Assembly (NCBI RefSeq): GCF_030915525.1
Contig: NZ_CP133269.1
Coordinates: forward strand, 955,001-1,019,000
DNA from: Neobacillus sp. PS2-9
GTDB lineage: Bacteria > Bacillota > Bacilli > Bacillales > Cytobacillaceae
DNA: 64,000 nucleotides
Direction: 5' to 3'
The notes below the pieces were generated by a model. It was not told the DNA's origin. It made no database searches and worked only from the letters and a program-made list of their open reading frames with translations. Shown here one piece after another: positions 52,398-60,666 of the stretch (position 1 is its first letter; every line of letters starts with the position of its first letter). The translations under genes and the position numbers were made by a program.

Positions 52398-52436
52398 ATA
52401 ATGTAATGTTTAAAATTCGACTTAGAGAATTGTCCA

Positions 52437-52551
52437 GCTACAGCGCCTAGCCCCTCGGGTCAAATAACCTTCGGCAATAAAAGTCAAAGAGCGACTTTTC
52501 TTGCCGAAGAACATTTGCCTGTCGGGGCTGAACGAGGCGCTTACGCTTTTC
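52437..52551. repeat. 115-bp structured intergenic repeat, copy 2
   Basis: Matches 24281-24395 apart from a variable centre. CAGCGCCTAGCCCC pairs with GGGGCTGAACGAGGCGCT; CTTCGGCAA pairs with TTGCCGAAG; AAAGTC pairs with GACTTTT inside. The two copies differ in the centre, yet both keep the CTTCGGC / GCCGAAG stem. Confidence 0.88.
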
Positions 52552-52620
52552 TTACTACCACAAATATACAATTTGTGGTATTTTTCATATAGATAGGAAA
52601 AAATTTTGGGAGTTGATTAT

Positions 52621-53538
52621 TTGAAACGTTTATTAGATTGTACAGCTGCTGATTTTGAAAAAATGACAGGAAAAGAATTGAAGCAAAGTATTCTCGCATC
52701 AGAGGGAAGAACGATTGTGGCGGAAGTAATCGGAAGCATTACCCCATATTATCCTGCCGTGACCAATGCAGAAATGGCCGCCGCATTTGGAGCAGACCTC
52801 ATCTTATTAAACTTCTTTGATGTGTTTAATCCGACAATGGAGGGATTACCTGAAGTGGTGCCTGACACCATTGTGCGCACCCTGAAAAAGCTTGTAGGCC
52901 GTCCCATTGGTCTAAATTTAGAGCCAGTAGATCTTACAGCGAAGCAGGTTGAAGCTTTAATTGAATTACCTGAAGGAAGATTGGCTACTGAAAAATCACT
53001 ACAAAAGGCAAAAGAACTAGGCTTTGATTTTGTCTGTCTGACAGGAAATCCTAAAACAGGCGTATCGAATGCAGAAATTACAAAAGCTATTCAAGTGGCC
53101 CGAACCGTTTTCGGCGAAGACGGATTGATTATTGCTGGGAAAATGCATAGTGCAGGTGTTGCTGGTGAGGTAGGTGGCAGCTTGATGTCAACCGAAACCT
53201 TACATTCCTTTATCGAAGCAGGAGCAGACATCATCCTCATTCCATCACCAGGGACGGTGCCAGGCTTTACGATTGAAAGAACAGCCAAGCTAGTCGATAG
53301 TGTCCACGAAAAGGGAGCACTTGCGATTTTGACAACAGGAACAAGCCAAGAAGGTTCAGATGAAGCAACCGTTAAACAGATCGCCTTAAATAGTAAAATG
53401 GCCGGTGCCGATTTATATCATATCGGTGATGCAGGAGCAGCGGGAATAGCGATCCCAGAAAACATCACATCCTACTCGATTGTAGTAAGAGGAAAGCGGC
53501 ATACATACGTCAGAATGGCCTCCTCCATCCTAAGATAG
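52621..53538 (+). CDS. Conserved TIM-barrel-like protein, PEP-phosphonomutase-like annotation group
   Basis: 305 residues. I do not know a proven function. A beta/alpha-barrel pattern is clear: GRTIVAEVIGS, ADLILLNFFDVFNP (about 58-71), GFDFVCLTGNPKTG, GLIIAGKMHSAG, GADIILIPSPGTVPGF (about 200-215), GALAILTTGTSQEGSDE, and GADLYHIGDAGAAG. Such proteins are commonly labelled PEP phosphonomutase-like, HAD-like or DUF7916 without biochemical support. TTG 52621 is 8 nt after GGGAG. It stands alone between eno and secG, after a structured repeat, and is followed by a palindrome. Confidence 0.7.
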   Translation: MKRLLDCTAADFEKMTGKELKQSILASEGRTIVAEVIGSITPYYPAVTNAEMAAAFGADLILLNFFDVFNPTMEGLPEVVPDTIVRTLKKLVGRPIGLNLEPVDLTAKQVEALIELPEGRLATEKSLQKAKELGFDFVCLTGNPKTGVSNAEITKAIQVARTVFGEDGLIIAGKMHSAGVAGEVGGSLMSTETLHSFIEAGADIILIPSPGTVPGFTIERTAKLVDSVHEKGALAILTTGTSQEGSDEATVKQIALNSKMAGADLYHIGDAGAAGIAIPENITSYSIVVRGKRHTYVRMASSILR

Positions 53539-53581
53539 GGGACAGTCCCCCGGCGCTTTAACGCAGTGGGGGAATGTCCCC
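53538..53581. repeat. Palindrome after the TIM-barrel gene
   Basis: GGGGACAGTCCCCC (53538-53551) pairs with GGGGGAATGTCCCC (53568-53581), 12 of 14 bp. There is no T tract. Related in sequence to the GTGGACA/TGTCCAC palindrome at 32638. Its first base is the last base of the stop codon. Confidence 0.6.
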
Positions 53582-53660
53582 AGAATTGTATTGTCTAATG
53601 GGAAATAATATGGTAAATTTAATATACTGTGAACTGTACGTCTAACAGGAGGTGGCTTAC

Positions 53661-53894
53661 ATGCATGCATTGGTCGTAACATTATTAGTTATCGTAAGTA
53701 TTGGTCTTATTGCGGTTGTTTTACTTCAATCTGGTAAGAGCGCTGGATTATCTGGTGCCATTTCTGGTGGTGCTGAATCCCTATTCGGCAAACAAAAAGC
53801 ACGTGGAATCGATTTGATTCTACATCGTATCACGATTGTATTATCAGTATTATTCTTCATACTTGCGCTTGCTGTTACTTACTTTAAAATCTAA
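53661..53894 (+). CDS. secG: SecG, protein translocase subunit
   Basis: 77 residues, two helices. [35 protein letters not shown] carries the SecG signature, followed by [41 protein letters not shown] sequence. It aids SecYEG translocation. ATG 53661 is 6 nt after AGGAGGTGG. Confidence 0.95.
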   Translation: MHALVVTLLVIVSIGLIAVVLLQSGKSAGLSGAISGGAESLFGKQKARGIDLILHRITIVLSVLFFILALAVTYFKI

Positions 53895-53906
53895 TATAAA
53901 CACTCA

Positions 53907-53933
53907 AACCTGGCCAACCAGCCAGGTTTTTTG
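53907..53933 (+). terminator. Terminator after secG
   Basis: AACCTGGC pairs with GCCAGGTT, 6-nt loop, then T-rich. Confidence 0.9.
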
Positions 53934-54028
53934 TTTTATCTGAATAGACAAAGTCGTTTTTCTGGAATGTTCACCACGTCATTGCTTAAACTATACTAAG
54001 TGAATTGAAATAAAAGGAGTTTTTTAAA

Positions 54029-54775
54029 ATGAAAGTTGCTTCACCGAAACCATTTACCTTTGAAGGAGGAAAGCGAGCGGTACTGCTGCTCCACGGTTTC
54101 ACTGGAAACTCGGCTGACGTCCGGATGCTGGGACGTTTTTTAGAAAAGAAAGGCTATACCTGCCATGCACCTCACTACAAGGGGCATGGGGTGCCACCTG
54201 AGGAACTAGTACATTCTGGACCAAAAGATTGGTGGCAAGATGTCATGGCTGGCTATGAATTTTTAAAAAATAAAGGGCATGAGGAAATTGCAGTAGCCGG
54301 ACTGTCTCTTGGCGGCGTATTTTCCTTGAAATTGGGTTACACTGTACCTATAAAGGGTATTGTACCGATGTGTGCCCCAATGTATATAAAAAGTGAAGAG
54401 GTTATGTACGAAGGAATCCTCGAGTATGCTCGCGAATTTAAAAAGCGTGAAGGAAAATCAGACGAGCAAATCGAAATGGAAATGGAAGACTTTAAGAAAA
54501 CTCCAATGAGGACATTAAAGGAGCTTCAGGCATTGATTGCTGATGTTCGCGAAAATGTGGACATGATTTATGCCCCAACCTTCGTCGTTCAAGCACGCCA
54601 CGACCACATGATTAATACGGACAGTGCAAACATTATTTACAATGAAATCGAGTCAGTTACAAAGGATATAAAATGGTATGAAGAATCTGGACATGTAATA
54701 ACGTTAGATAAAGAACGTGATAAGTTACACGAAGATGTCTATGCTTTTTTAGAAAAACTTAACTGGCATGATTAA
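54029..54775 (+). CDS. est: Carboxylesterase, Est30-like alpha/beta hydrolase
   Basis: 248 residues. [21 protein letters not shown] gives the oxyanion-hole motif, [10 protein letters not shown] (Ser near 93) the nucleophile elbow, and ARHDHMI and [10 protein letters not shown] the Asp and His of the triad. Closest in kind to Geobacillus Est30 / YvaK, encoded next to secG and rnr in Bacillus. The physiological ester is unknown. AAAAGGAG precedes the ATG. Confidence 0.93.
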   Translation: MKVASPKPFTFEGGKRAVLLLHGFTGNSADVRMLGRFLEKKGYTCHAPHYKGHGVPPEELVHSGPKDWWQDVMAGYEFLKNKGHEEIAVAGLSLGGVFSLKLGYTVPIKGIVPMCAPMYIKSEEVMYEGILEYAREFKKREGKSDEQIEMEMEDFKKTPMRTLKELQALIADVRENVDMIYAPTFVVQARHDHMINTDSANIIYNEIESVTKDIKWYEESGHVITLDKERDKLHEDVYAFLEKLNWHD

Positions 54776-54802
54776 TAAAGCACCCATAAAGGAGGGATTG
54801 GC

Positions 54803-57175
54803 TTGGAAGATTACATCCAAAAGCATGTTGACCGGCTTTTGCAATATATGAGGGATGAGGCCTACAAACCATTAACAGTCCAAGAGCTTGAAGAAGCATT
54901 TGGTATTCAGGATTCTAGTGACTTTAAAGAGTTTGTAAAGGCTCTTGTTCAAATGGAAGAAAAGGGTCTAGTTGTACGCACACGCAGCAATCGGTATGGC
55001 CTACCGCAAAAAATGAACTTAATTCGCGGTAAACTGATTGGTCATGCGAAAGGATTTGCGTTTGTCACCCCTGATGAACCAGGAATGGATGACATTTTTA
55101 TTCCGCCAAATGAAACAAATACCGCAATGCATGGAGATATCGTTCTCGCTCGCGTTTCTTCGGAAACATCTGGGCAGCGCCGGGAAGGAAGTATCATCCG
55201 CATCATTGAACGCGGCGTTCAGCAGGTAGTAGGAACTTATGTTGAAAGCAAAAGCTTTGGCTTTGTGATTCCTGATGATAAAAAGTTCGCCAGCGACATC
55301 TTTATTCCAAAGTCAGCTTCTAAAGGAGCGGTTGAGGGACATAAGGTAGTCGTCAAGCTTGTTACATATCCTGAAGGGAGAAAAAGTGCTGAAGGTGAAG
55401 TTATAACCATTCTCGGTCATAAAAATGACCCAGGCGTGGACATCCTGTCTGTCATACATAAGCACGGACTTCCTATGGCTTTCCCTGACGATGTACTGCA
55501 ACAAGCAAATGAGGTGCCTGACACCATCGATGAAAGCGAATTAAAGAACCGCCGTGATTTACGGAACGAAACCATTGTTACCATTGATGGTGCCGATGCA
55601 AAGGACCTTGATGATGCGGTAACCGTTTCAAGGCTAGAAAATGGCAACTATAAGCTCGGGGTTCACATTGCCGATGTCAGCTATTATGTTAAAGAAGGTA
55701 CACCAATCGATGTAGAGGCGGAAGACCGGGCAACCAGTGTGTATTTAGTAGACCGCGTAATTCCGATGATCCCGCACCGTTTATCGAATGGAATTTGCTC
55801 ATTAAATCCAAAAGTAGACCGACTGGTTTTATCCTGTGAGATGGAAATTACATCAGATGGCGCTGTTGTTTCACACGAGATTTTCCAAAGTGTCATTAAA
55901 ACAACAGAGCGTATGACCTACTATGATGTGAATATGATTCTTGCGGAACAGGATGAAGAAACTAGGGCAAGATACGAATCGCTTGTCCCAATGTTCGAAA
56001 TGATGGAAGAGTTGGCCGCCATCCTACGAAATAAACGGATGAACCGAGGCGCCATCGACTTTGATTTTAAAGAATCAAAGGTGCTGGTGGATGAAGAAGG
56101 AAAACCGACTGACGTCGTCCTTCGTGAGCGTTCAGTAGCTGAGCGTCTAATTGAAGAGTTTATGTTAGCTGCCAATGAAACGGTAGCGGAGCACTTCCAC
56201 TGGATGGAAGTACCGTTTATTTACCGTATTCACGAGGATCCGAAGGAAGATAAGCTCAGGAAATTTTTCGAGTTTATCACGAACTTTGGTTACATCGTAA
56301 AAGGGACAGCCAACGATGTTCACCCTCGAGCGCTTCAAGAAATTATTGAAGAAGTTCAAGGAAAGCCGGAAGAAATGGTTGTTTCGACCGTTATGCTACG
56401 TTCGATGCAACAGGCAAAATATAATCCAGAAAGCCTGGGACATTTCGGCTTATCAACGGAATTTTACACCCATTTCACGTCGCCGATTCGTAGATATCCG
56501 GATACTATTGTCCACCGCTTAATTCGCACCTATTTAATTGAAGGAAAGCTTGATGAAAGGACAAGGGAAAAGTGGAATGCCCGCTTACCTGAAATTGCCG
56601 ATCATTCTTCAAAAATGGAGCGTCGTGCTGTCGATGCCGAGCGTGAAACGGATGAGTTGAAGAAAGCGGAATACATGGAAGATAAAATTGGTGTCGAATA
56701 CGATGGCATTATTAGCTCGGTAACCAATTTTGGAATGTTTGTTGAGCTACAAAATACGATAGAAGGTCTCGTTCATGTCAGCTATATGACCGACGACTAT
56801 TACCGTTTTGATGAGCGTCATTATGCGATGATCGGTGAACGGACAGGAAAAGTGTTCCGAATTGGGGATGAAATTACCGTTCGTGTCGTAAAAGTCAATA
56901 AAGACGAGCGTTCGATTGATTTTGAAATCGTCGGCATGAAGGGTACCCGCAGAGAGCGGACAGAGACACCGAAGGTTTTCAAAACGGGTAGTGAAACGAA
57001 AAAGCCGCGCCGGAACAAGCAGCAAGAAGGTGGCGGTGGTCGTAATCGCGACCGCAATAAGTCGGAACCTGGTGGCAGCACTGGCACTGGCACCGGGCAG
57101 GGTCAAAAGAAGAAGAAACGCAAGTTTTACGACAACGTACCAAAATCGAAGAGTACAAAACGAAAAAATAAATAA
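54803..57175 (+). CDS. rnr: Rnr, ribonuclease R
   Basis: 790 residues, TTG start behind AAAGGAGGG. Order: N-terminal winged helix (1-70), two cold-shock domains (about 75-225), RNB catalytic domain with [15 protein letters not shown] (about 255-269) whose Asp residues bind Mg, an S1 domain (about 630-715), then a basic Lys/Arg/Gly tail ending in KSTKRKNK. It is a 3'-5' exonuclease that degrades structured RNA and works with tmRNA/SmpB on stalled mRNAs, matching its neighbours smpB and ssrA. Confidence 0.97.
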   Translation: MEDYIQKHVDRLLQYMRDEAYKPLTVQELEEAFGIQDSSDFKEFVKALVQMEEKGLVVRTRSNRYGLPQKMNLIRGKLIGHAKGFAFVTPDEPGMDDIFIPPNETNTAMHGDIVLARVSSETSGQRREGSIIRIIERGVQQVVGTYVESKSFGFVIPDDKKFASDIFIPKSASKGAVEGHKVVVKLVTYPEGRKSAEGEVITILGHKNDPGVDILSVIHKHGLPMAFPDDVLQQANEVPDTIDESELKNRRDLRNETIVTIDGADAKDLDDAVTVSRLENGNYKLGVHIADVSYYVKEGTPIDVEAEDRATSVYLVDRVIPMIPHRLSNGICSLNPKVDRLVLSCEMEITSDGAVVSHEIFQSVIKTTERMTYYDVNMILAEQDEETRARYESLVPMFEMMEELAAILRNKRMNRGAIDFDFKESKVLVDEEGKPTDVVLRERSVAERLIEEFMLAANETVAEHFHWMEVPFIYRIHEDPKEDKLRKFFEFITNFGYIVKGTANDVHPRALQEIIEEVQGKPEEMVVSTVMLRSMQQAKYNPESLGHFGLSTEFYTHFTSPIRRYPDTIVHRLIRTYLIEGKLDERTREKWNARLPEIADHSSKMERRAVDAERETDELKKAEYMEDKIGVEYDGIISSVTNFGMFVELQNTIEGLVHVSYMTDDYYRFDERHYAMIGERTGKVFRIGDEITVRVVKVNKDERSIDFEIVGMKGTRRERTETPKVFKTGSETKKPRRNKQQEGGGGRNRDRNKSEPGGSTGTGTGQGQKKKKRKFYDNVPKSKSTKRKNK

Positions 57176-57181
57176 TCGCGG

Positions 57182-57212
57182 AAAGGGAGCCTTAAGAACG
57201 AGGCTCTCTTTC
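57182..57212 (+). terminator. Hairpin after rnr, weak terminator
   Basis: GAAAGGGAGCCT pairs with AGGCTCTCTTTC, but the T tract is only TTT-C, so read-through to smpB is likely. Confidence 0.6.
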
Positions 57213-57268
57213 AATTGTAGTCGCTTGTCTGTTCTGTTAAAATGAATGGTAAGATGAGGTGAAAATCG

Positions 57269-57736
57269 ATGCCAAAAGGTGAAGGGAAGGTAGTCGCGCA
57301 AAACAAAAAGGCTTACCATGACTACTTTATCGAAGAAACATATGAAGCGGGTATTGTTCTACAGGGAACAGAGATTAAATCCATTCGTGCGGGAAAAGTG
57401 AATCTCAAGGATGCTTATGCTAGAATTCAAAATGGTGAAGCTATTCTTTTTGGAATGCATGTCAGCCCCTATGAACAAGGAAATATTTTTAATCATGACC
57501 CATTACGAACACGTAAGCTATTACTTCACAGACGTGAAATCAATAAGCTGATTGGGGAAACGAAAGAGGCAGGATATGCTTTAGTTCCATTGAAGCTTTA
57601 TTTAAAAAATGGTTTCTGTAAGGTTTTACTAGGGTTAGCAAAGGGTAAGAAGAATTATGATAAGCGTGAAGTGTTAAAGCAAAAAGAGGCGAAGCGTGAA
57701 ATTGAACGAGCATTCCGCGATCGTCAGAAGATGTAA
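57269..57736 (+). CDS. smpB: SmpB, SsrA-binding protein
   Basis: 155 residues. Beta-barrel core [30 protein letters not shown], then [22 protein letters not shown], and the basic C-terminal tail [12 protein letters not shown] that enters the empty mRNA channel. It delivers tmRNA to stalled ribosomes; its partner RNA is encoded directly downstream. GATGAGGTG precedes the ATG. Confidence 0.98.
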   Translation: MPKGEGKVVAQNKKAYHDYFIEETYEAGIVLQGTEIKSIRAGKVNLKDAYARIQNGEAILFGMHVSPYEQGNIFNHDPLRTRKLLLHRREINKLIGETKEAGYALVPLKLYLKNGFCKVLLGLAKGKKNYDKREVLKQKEAKREIERAFRDRQKM

Positions 57737-57788
57737 GGCTGTGGGTTCCAATTTCTTAAGCTGGAAATTATTTTACAGATTGTTACAA

Positions 57789-57816
57789 TTGAAAAATGTT
57801 TTGAGTGTGTTATAAT
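57789..57816 (+). promoter_or_regulatory. Predicted ssrA promoter
   Basis: TTGAAA (57789-57794), 16-nt spacer, perfect -10 TATAAT (57811-57816). The start would be near 57823, about 100 nt before the mature tmRNA 5' end, implying a leader removed by RNase P; a GTCGC/GCGAC hairpin lies in that leader. Confidence 0.7.
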
Positions 57817-58011
57817 AAGTTTGTCGCTAAGAGACGCGACATTAACTTTTGCTCTTACAAACGTTCGAGCAATCCTAACGTCTGATGCAGAAACCTTTAA
57901 TTAGATTTCAGCTCATTTTATAATGGGGACGCTACGGATTCGACAGGGGTAGTTTGAGCTTAGGTTGCGAGTCGAGGGGATCGGCCTCGTTAAAACGTCA
58001 AAGCCATAACT

Positions 58012-58047
58012 GGCAAAACTAACAACAACTTCGCTTTCGCAGCTTAA
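58012..58047 (+). other. tmRNA tag reading frame
   Basis: GGC AAA ACT AAC and so on encodes GKTNNNFAFAA then TAA. The ending FAFAA differs from the usual Bacillus ending ALAA, but keeps the terminal AA recognised by ClpXP. Confidence 0.85.
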
Positions 58048-58265
58048 TACTGCATAGCGGTTCCTCCCTCCATTGCCCATGTGGTAGGGTAAGGGACTCA
58101 CTCTAAGTGGGCTACGCCGGATTCCACCGCCTGAGGATGAAGGAAGAGAACAACCAGGCTAGCTGACCGGACGCCGGTCGATAGGCAAATGGATCAGTGA
58201 AACGCCAATATATCGACTACACTCGTAGATGCTTAAGTGCCGATATCTTTGGACGCGGGTTCGAT

Positions 58266-58544
58266 TAGTAATTAGTCGCCTTATGTGGTAACACATAAGT
58301 GAAAATTCGGCTTTATCGGTGAAACCTAAGTCGCACAATTTGCGATAGGGCAATGCCGAGCGGTATGTGGAGCAATCCAACAGCCGTGTATCGACTCATA
58401 GGCTGCCATGCTTAGATGGTAGTACTAGGATGCGAAATCCATACCTTGAAGAGGTAAATTTACGTTTCGCATAAGACGCCGAGGGACCTGTTGAGGCAGG
58501 TTCAAGATATAGTCAGTGCCATGACGAAAGCATGGAAAAGCACG
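58266..58544 (+). other. Group I intron within ssrA (279 nt)
   Basis: The 5' exon ends in CGAU (58262-58265), which pairs with intron GUCG (58275-58278) to give P1 with the required U.G pair at the splice site. P2 is a perfect 8-bp hairpin with a GUAA loop (58280-58299). P7 forms from GACU-C-AUA (58393-58400) and UAUAGUC (58508-58514) with a bulged C; AAGAUAUAGUC is the conserved S element. P9-type hairpins GUGC-CAUG...CAUG-GAAAA-GCAC follow, and the last base is G (58544), the omega-G. Removal restores the T-loop exactly. There is no internal ORF, so it is likely autocatalytic or protein-assisted, not self-mobile. Confidence 0.9.
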
Positions 58545-58577
58545 TCCCGCCGTCTCCACCATACATAGGTGGATAAC

Positions 58578-58606
58578 AAGATCAGCAGAAATGCTGGTCT
58601 TTTTTA
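58578..58606 (+). terminator. Terminator after ssrA
   Basis: AAGATCAGCA pairs with TGCTGGTCTT around GAAA, followed by T5. Confidence 0.92.
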
Positions 58607-58975
58607 TATCTGAAAAAAAGTTTCTTCAATAGCTAATTTCTTTTTGAGTAATAATGAACTGTATTTGCCGTTGCGAGGTGTAACTTTCTCATAATTATCG
58701 AGTATCCAAAGAGCGCGGTTTCTTTTTTTATCTACACGAAGGTAGGGAAGAGTTTGCTTCAGAGTTGATAAAACTAGTTCTTTTTTCTTTATGATTAATG
58801 TGTAGGAATCTTTATGCCTGTCGGGATTATAGTTCTTTTTATTGTTAATTGTCCCTCCAATTAGAGTATGTACATAAGATAACAGTTCTTTATCTGTTGA
58901 AGCAATTGTAATACAGGGACGCCGATGTTCTTTTTTATGTATTCTGGTTAATGTGATTGTTCCCTCTCCATCAAT
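58607..58975 (-). pseudogene. LAGLIDADG homing-endonuclease relic, antisense to ssrA
   Basis: An uninterrupted minus-strand frame of about 123 codons, with no ATG, GTG or TTG at its start and TAA immediately before it (58978-58976). It begins IDGEGTITLTRIHKKEHR, the second half of a LAGLIDADG motif (LAG-FIDGEG type), and continues with ELLSYVHTLIGGTINN, YTLIIKKKELVLSTLKQ, LPYLRVDKKRNRALWIL and NGKYSSLLLKKKLAIEE, a pattern typical of small intron-associated endonucleases. The frame runs into the ssrA terminator. It is missing its N-terminus, so it is probably inactive. Its position next to the intron-bearing gene suggests past homing. Confidence 0.75.
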
Positions 58976-59059
58976 TTAACTATCAACTTTAAGTAAAAAT
59001 GTCTAAATGACCGTAGTAGTTCTGAAAAAAATCGAGAGCGGTAAATAGAGAGAGGATAT

Positions 59060-59188
59060 ATGTCGGCAACAGGAAAAAAGCTGAGATCAGTCACTCCGAA
59101 AAGGAAAGTACTTGATTTACATTATCAAATCCTATACAATCAACTTACCAAAAAGCGGAAGGGTGACCTTGTAACGATGATCTTTTAA
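59060..59188 (+). CDS. Possible small basic protein (42 aa), unrecognised
   Basis: ATG 59060 is preceded by GAGAGAGGAT; the frame reads MSATGKKLRSVTPKRKVLDLHYQ-like, Lys/Arg-rich, and ends at 59188, whose stop codon is the first base-paired part of a terminator. No family is recognised. The combination of a plausible ribosome site and a terminator directly at the stop is the only support. Confidence 0.3.
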   Translation: MSATGKKLRSVTPKRKVLDLHYQILYNQLTKKRKGDLVTMIF

Positions 59189-59247
59189 TCCTATTTTAGA
59201 TGAAAAAAATCGTGATAAATACGATCGTTTTTTCTTGGATAGGATTA
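59186..59247 (+). terminator. Long hairpin terminator in the spacer before the MFS gene
   Basis: TAATCCTAT / ATAGGATTA outer arms (59186-59194 with 59239-59247) enclose AAAAAATCGT / ACGAT-CG-TTTTTT. The inner hairpin plus its T6 run resembles a terminator. From 58976 to 59366 nothing else is supportable except the small ORF and the hairpin before the MFS gene. Confidence 0.6.
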
Positions 59248-59332
59248 GTCTGTACTTTTATACAAGTCGGAAAGATCATTACTTCCCCATCAATTAGGGG
59301 ATAGAATGTCACTCGAATATTGTATAGTACTG

Positions 59333-59359
59333 CCTCCTGTCCAAAAATTAAGCAGGAGG
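59333..59359 (+). promoter_or_regulatory. Hairpin that would sequester the MFS ribosome site
   Basis: CCTCCTG (59333-59339) is perfectly complementary to CAGGAGG (59353-59359), the Shine-Dalgarno of the gene at 59367, with a 13-nt loop and a T5 run after it. It may block translation or terminate transcription. A TATAGT -10-like box at 59323-59328 would start transcription near the left arm, so the case depends on the real start point. Confidence 0.55.
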
Positions 59360-59366
59360 TTTTTAT

Positions 59367-60623
59367 ATGGATTTAACCAATAAAGAAGTAACACCCTCAT
59401 CAACAGGCAACTTATTCCGAAACAGAGTATTTTTAGCCATCATCATGTCTGGACTATTCCTTCAAATCGGAATTTGGGTCCGGAACTTTGCTGTTTTACT
59501 TTTTGTTATGGATCAAACAAATGGGGATGCATTCGCCGTTTCCATGATTTCAGTCGCTGAATTTGCACCAATCTTCATCTTTTCCTTTATCGGCGGAACC
59601 TTTGCAGACCGCTGGGCACCGAAAAAAACGATGGTGTGGTGTGATATTTTAAGTGCTATATCAATATTTGTTGTGCTGATTACCCTAGTATTTGGCACAT
59701 GGAAAGTAGTATTTTTCGCTACATTAATCTCAGCCATACTCTCACAATTCTCCCAGCCATCAGGGATGAAATTGTTTAAAATGCATTTGTCAGAAAGCCA
59801 AGTCCAAAGTGCAATGTCGGTATATCAAACGGTTTTTGCTCTTTTCATGGTATTAGGACCGATTATTGGCACATTCGTCTTTCAATCGTTTGGAATTGAC
59901 GTCAGCATCGCTGTTACTGGTGTAGCCTTTTTGCTTTCTGCAGGGGCACTTGCTTTCCTTCCAAAAGACCGTCCAATGGAGGAGGCAGGAGAATCTACCT
60001 TGCTACAAGAGATGAAAAGTGGAATAAAGTATGTTTTAGGAAAAAGAGAATTAAGTCTATTAGGCCTGTGCTTTATGGCTGCAGGACTTGGAGTAGGATT
60101 TATTAATCCTCTAAACATTTTTCTTGTCACTGAACAATTAGACCTCCCGAAAGAGAACCTACAGTGGCTGCTTATGGTCAATGGAGTCGGAATGATCTTG
60201 GGTGGGGCTTGCGCGATGATATTTGCTAAAAATGTTCCACCACAAAGACTCCTTGTGTTTGGAATGCTCGTTAATGGTTTAGGTATTGCTGTAATGGGAT
60301 TCTCAACAAATCTATGGATTACTTTACTTGCAGAGTTTTTTAGTGGTCTCATGATGCCGTGCATTCAAATTGGAATCAACACCTTGATCTTACAAAATAC
60401 AGAAGAAGCCTTTATCGGCCGGGTTAACGGAATTCTAAGTCCATTATTCGCAGGATCAATGGTCATAACAATGAGTCTCGCTGGAGTTCTAAAAGAGCAA
60501 TTTTCCTTAGTGACAACGTTTGAAATGTCAGCCGTCTTGTTTATTATCGGCGTGTTAGTGATTTTACCGATTTACAATCAGAAAGTGCAGCCAAAGCCTG
60601 ATATCATTCAATCTACCGATTAA
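59367..60623 (+). CDS. MFS transporter (drug or siderophore efflux type)
   Basis: 418 residues, 12 helices predicted. LFRNRVFLAIIMSGLFLQIGIWVRNFAVLLFV opens the first helix; the loop GGTFADRWAPKKTMVW (about 75-90) is the conserved MFS motif between helices 2 and 3. It belongs to the MFS_3-like group with macrolide and enterobactin exporters; the substrate cannot be fixed. Its ribosome site is paired in a hairpin. It ends at a bidirectional terminator shared with convergent arcC. Confidence 0.88.
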   Translation: MDLTNKEVTPSSTGNLFRNRVFLAIIMSGLFLQIGIWVRNFAVLLFVMDQTNGDAFAVSMISVAEFAPIFIFSFIGGTFADRWAPKKTMVWCDILSAISIFVVLITLVFGTWKVVFFATLISAILSQFSQPSGMKLFKMHLSESQVQSAMSVYQTVFALFMVLGPIIGTFVFQSFGIDVSIAVTGVAFLLSAGALAFLPKDRPMEEAGESTLLQEMKSGIKYVLGKRELSLLGLCFMAAGLGVGFINPLNIFLVTEQLDLPKENLQWLLMVNGVGMILGGACAMIFAKNVPPQRLLVFGMLVNGLGIAVMGFSTNLWITLLAEFFSGLMMPCIQIGINTLILQNTEEAFIGRVNGILSPLFAGSMVITMSLAGVLKEQFSLVTTFEMSAVLFIIGVLVILPIYNQKVQPKPDIIQSTD

Positions 60624-60626
60624 AAC

Positions 60627-60664
60627 TAAACCCTCTTTGAACTAACTTCAAAGAGGGTTTTTCC
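60627..60664. terminator. Bidirectional terminator between MFS gene and arcC
   Basis: AAACCCTCTTTGAA pairs with TTCAAAGAGGGTTT around a 5-nt loop; A and T runs on both sides. Confidence 0.92.
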
Positions 60665-60666
60665 TA

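Larger units (their letters stand above)
57925..58561 (+). ncRNA. ssrA: tmRNA (SsrA), interrupted in the T-loop by an intron
   Basis: The 5' end GGGGACG (57925-57931) pairs with CGTCTCC before the encoded ACCA (58551-58561), forming the alanyl acceptor with its G.U pair. The tag frame is 58012-58047, reading GKTNNNFAFAA and stop, so with the Ala from the tmRNA the tag is AGKTNNNFAFAA. The gene is 637 nt instead of about 360, because the T-arm is split: ...GCGGGTTCGAT (to 58265) and TCCCGCC... (from 58545). Joining them gives a perfect T-arm and a 358-nt mature RNA. Confidence 0.96.

Noticed and set aside
57919..57924. TATAAT immediately before the tmRNA 5' end
   Set aside because: A promoter here would start inside the mature RNA; the TTGAAA/TATAAT pair at 57789-57816 with a processed leader fits better.
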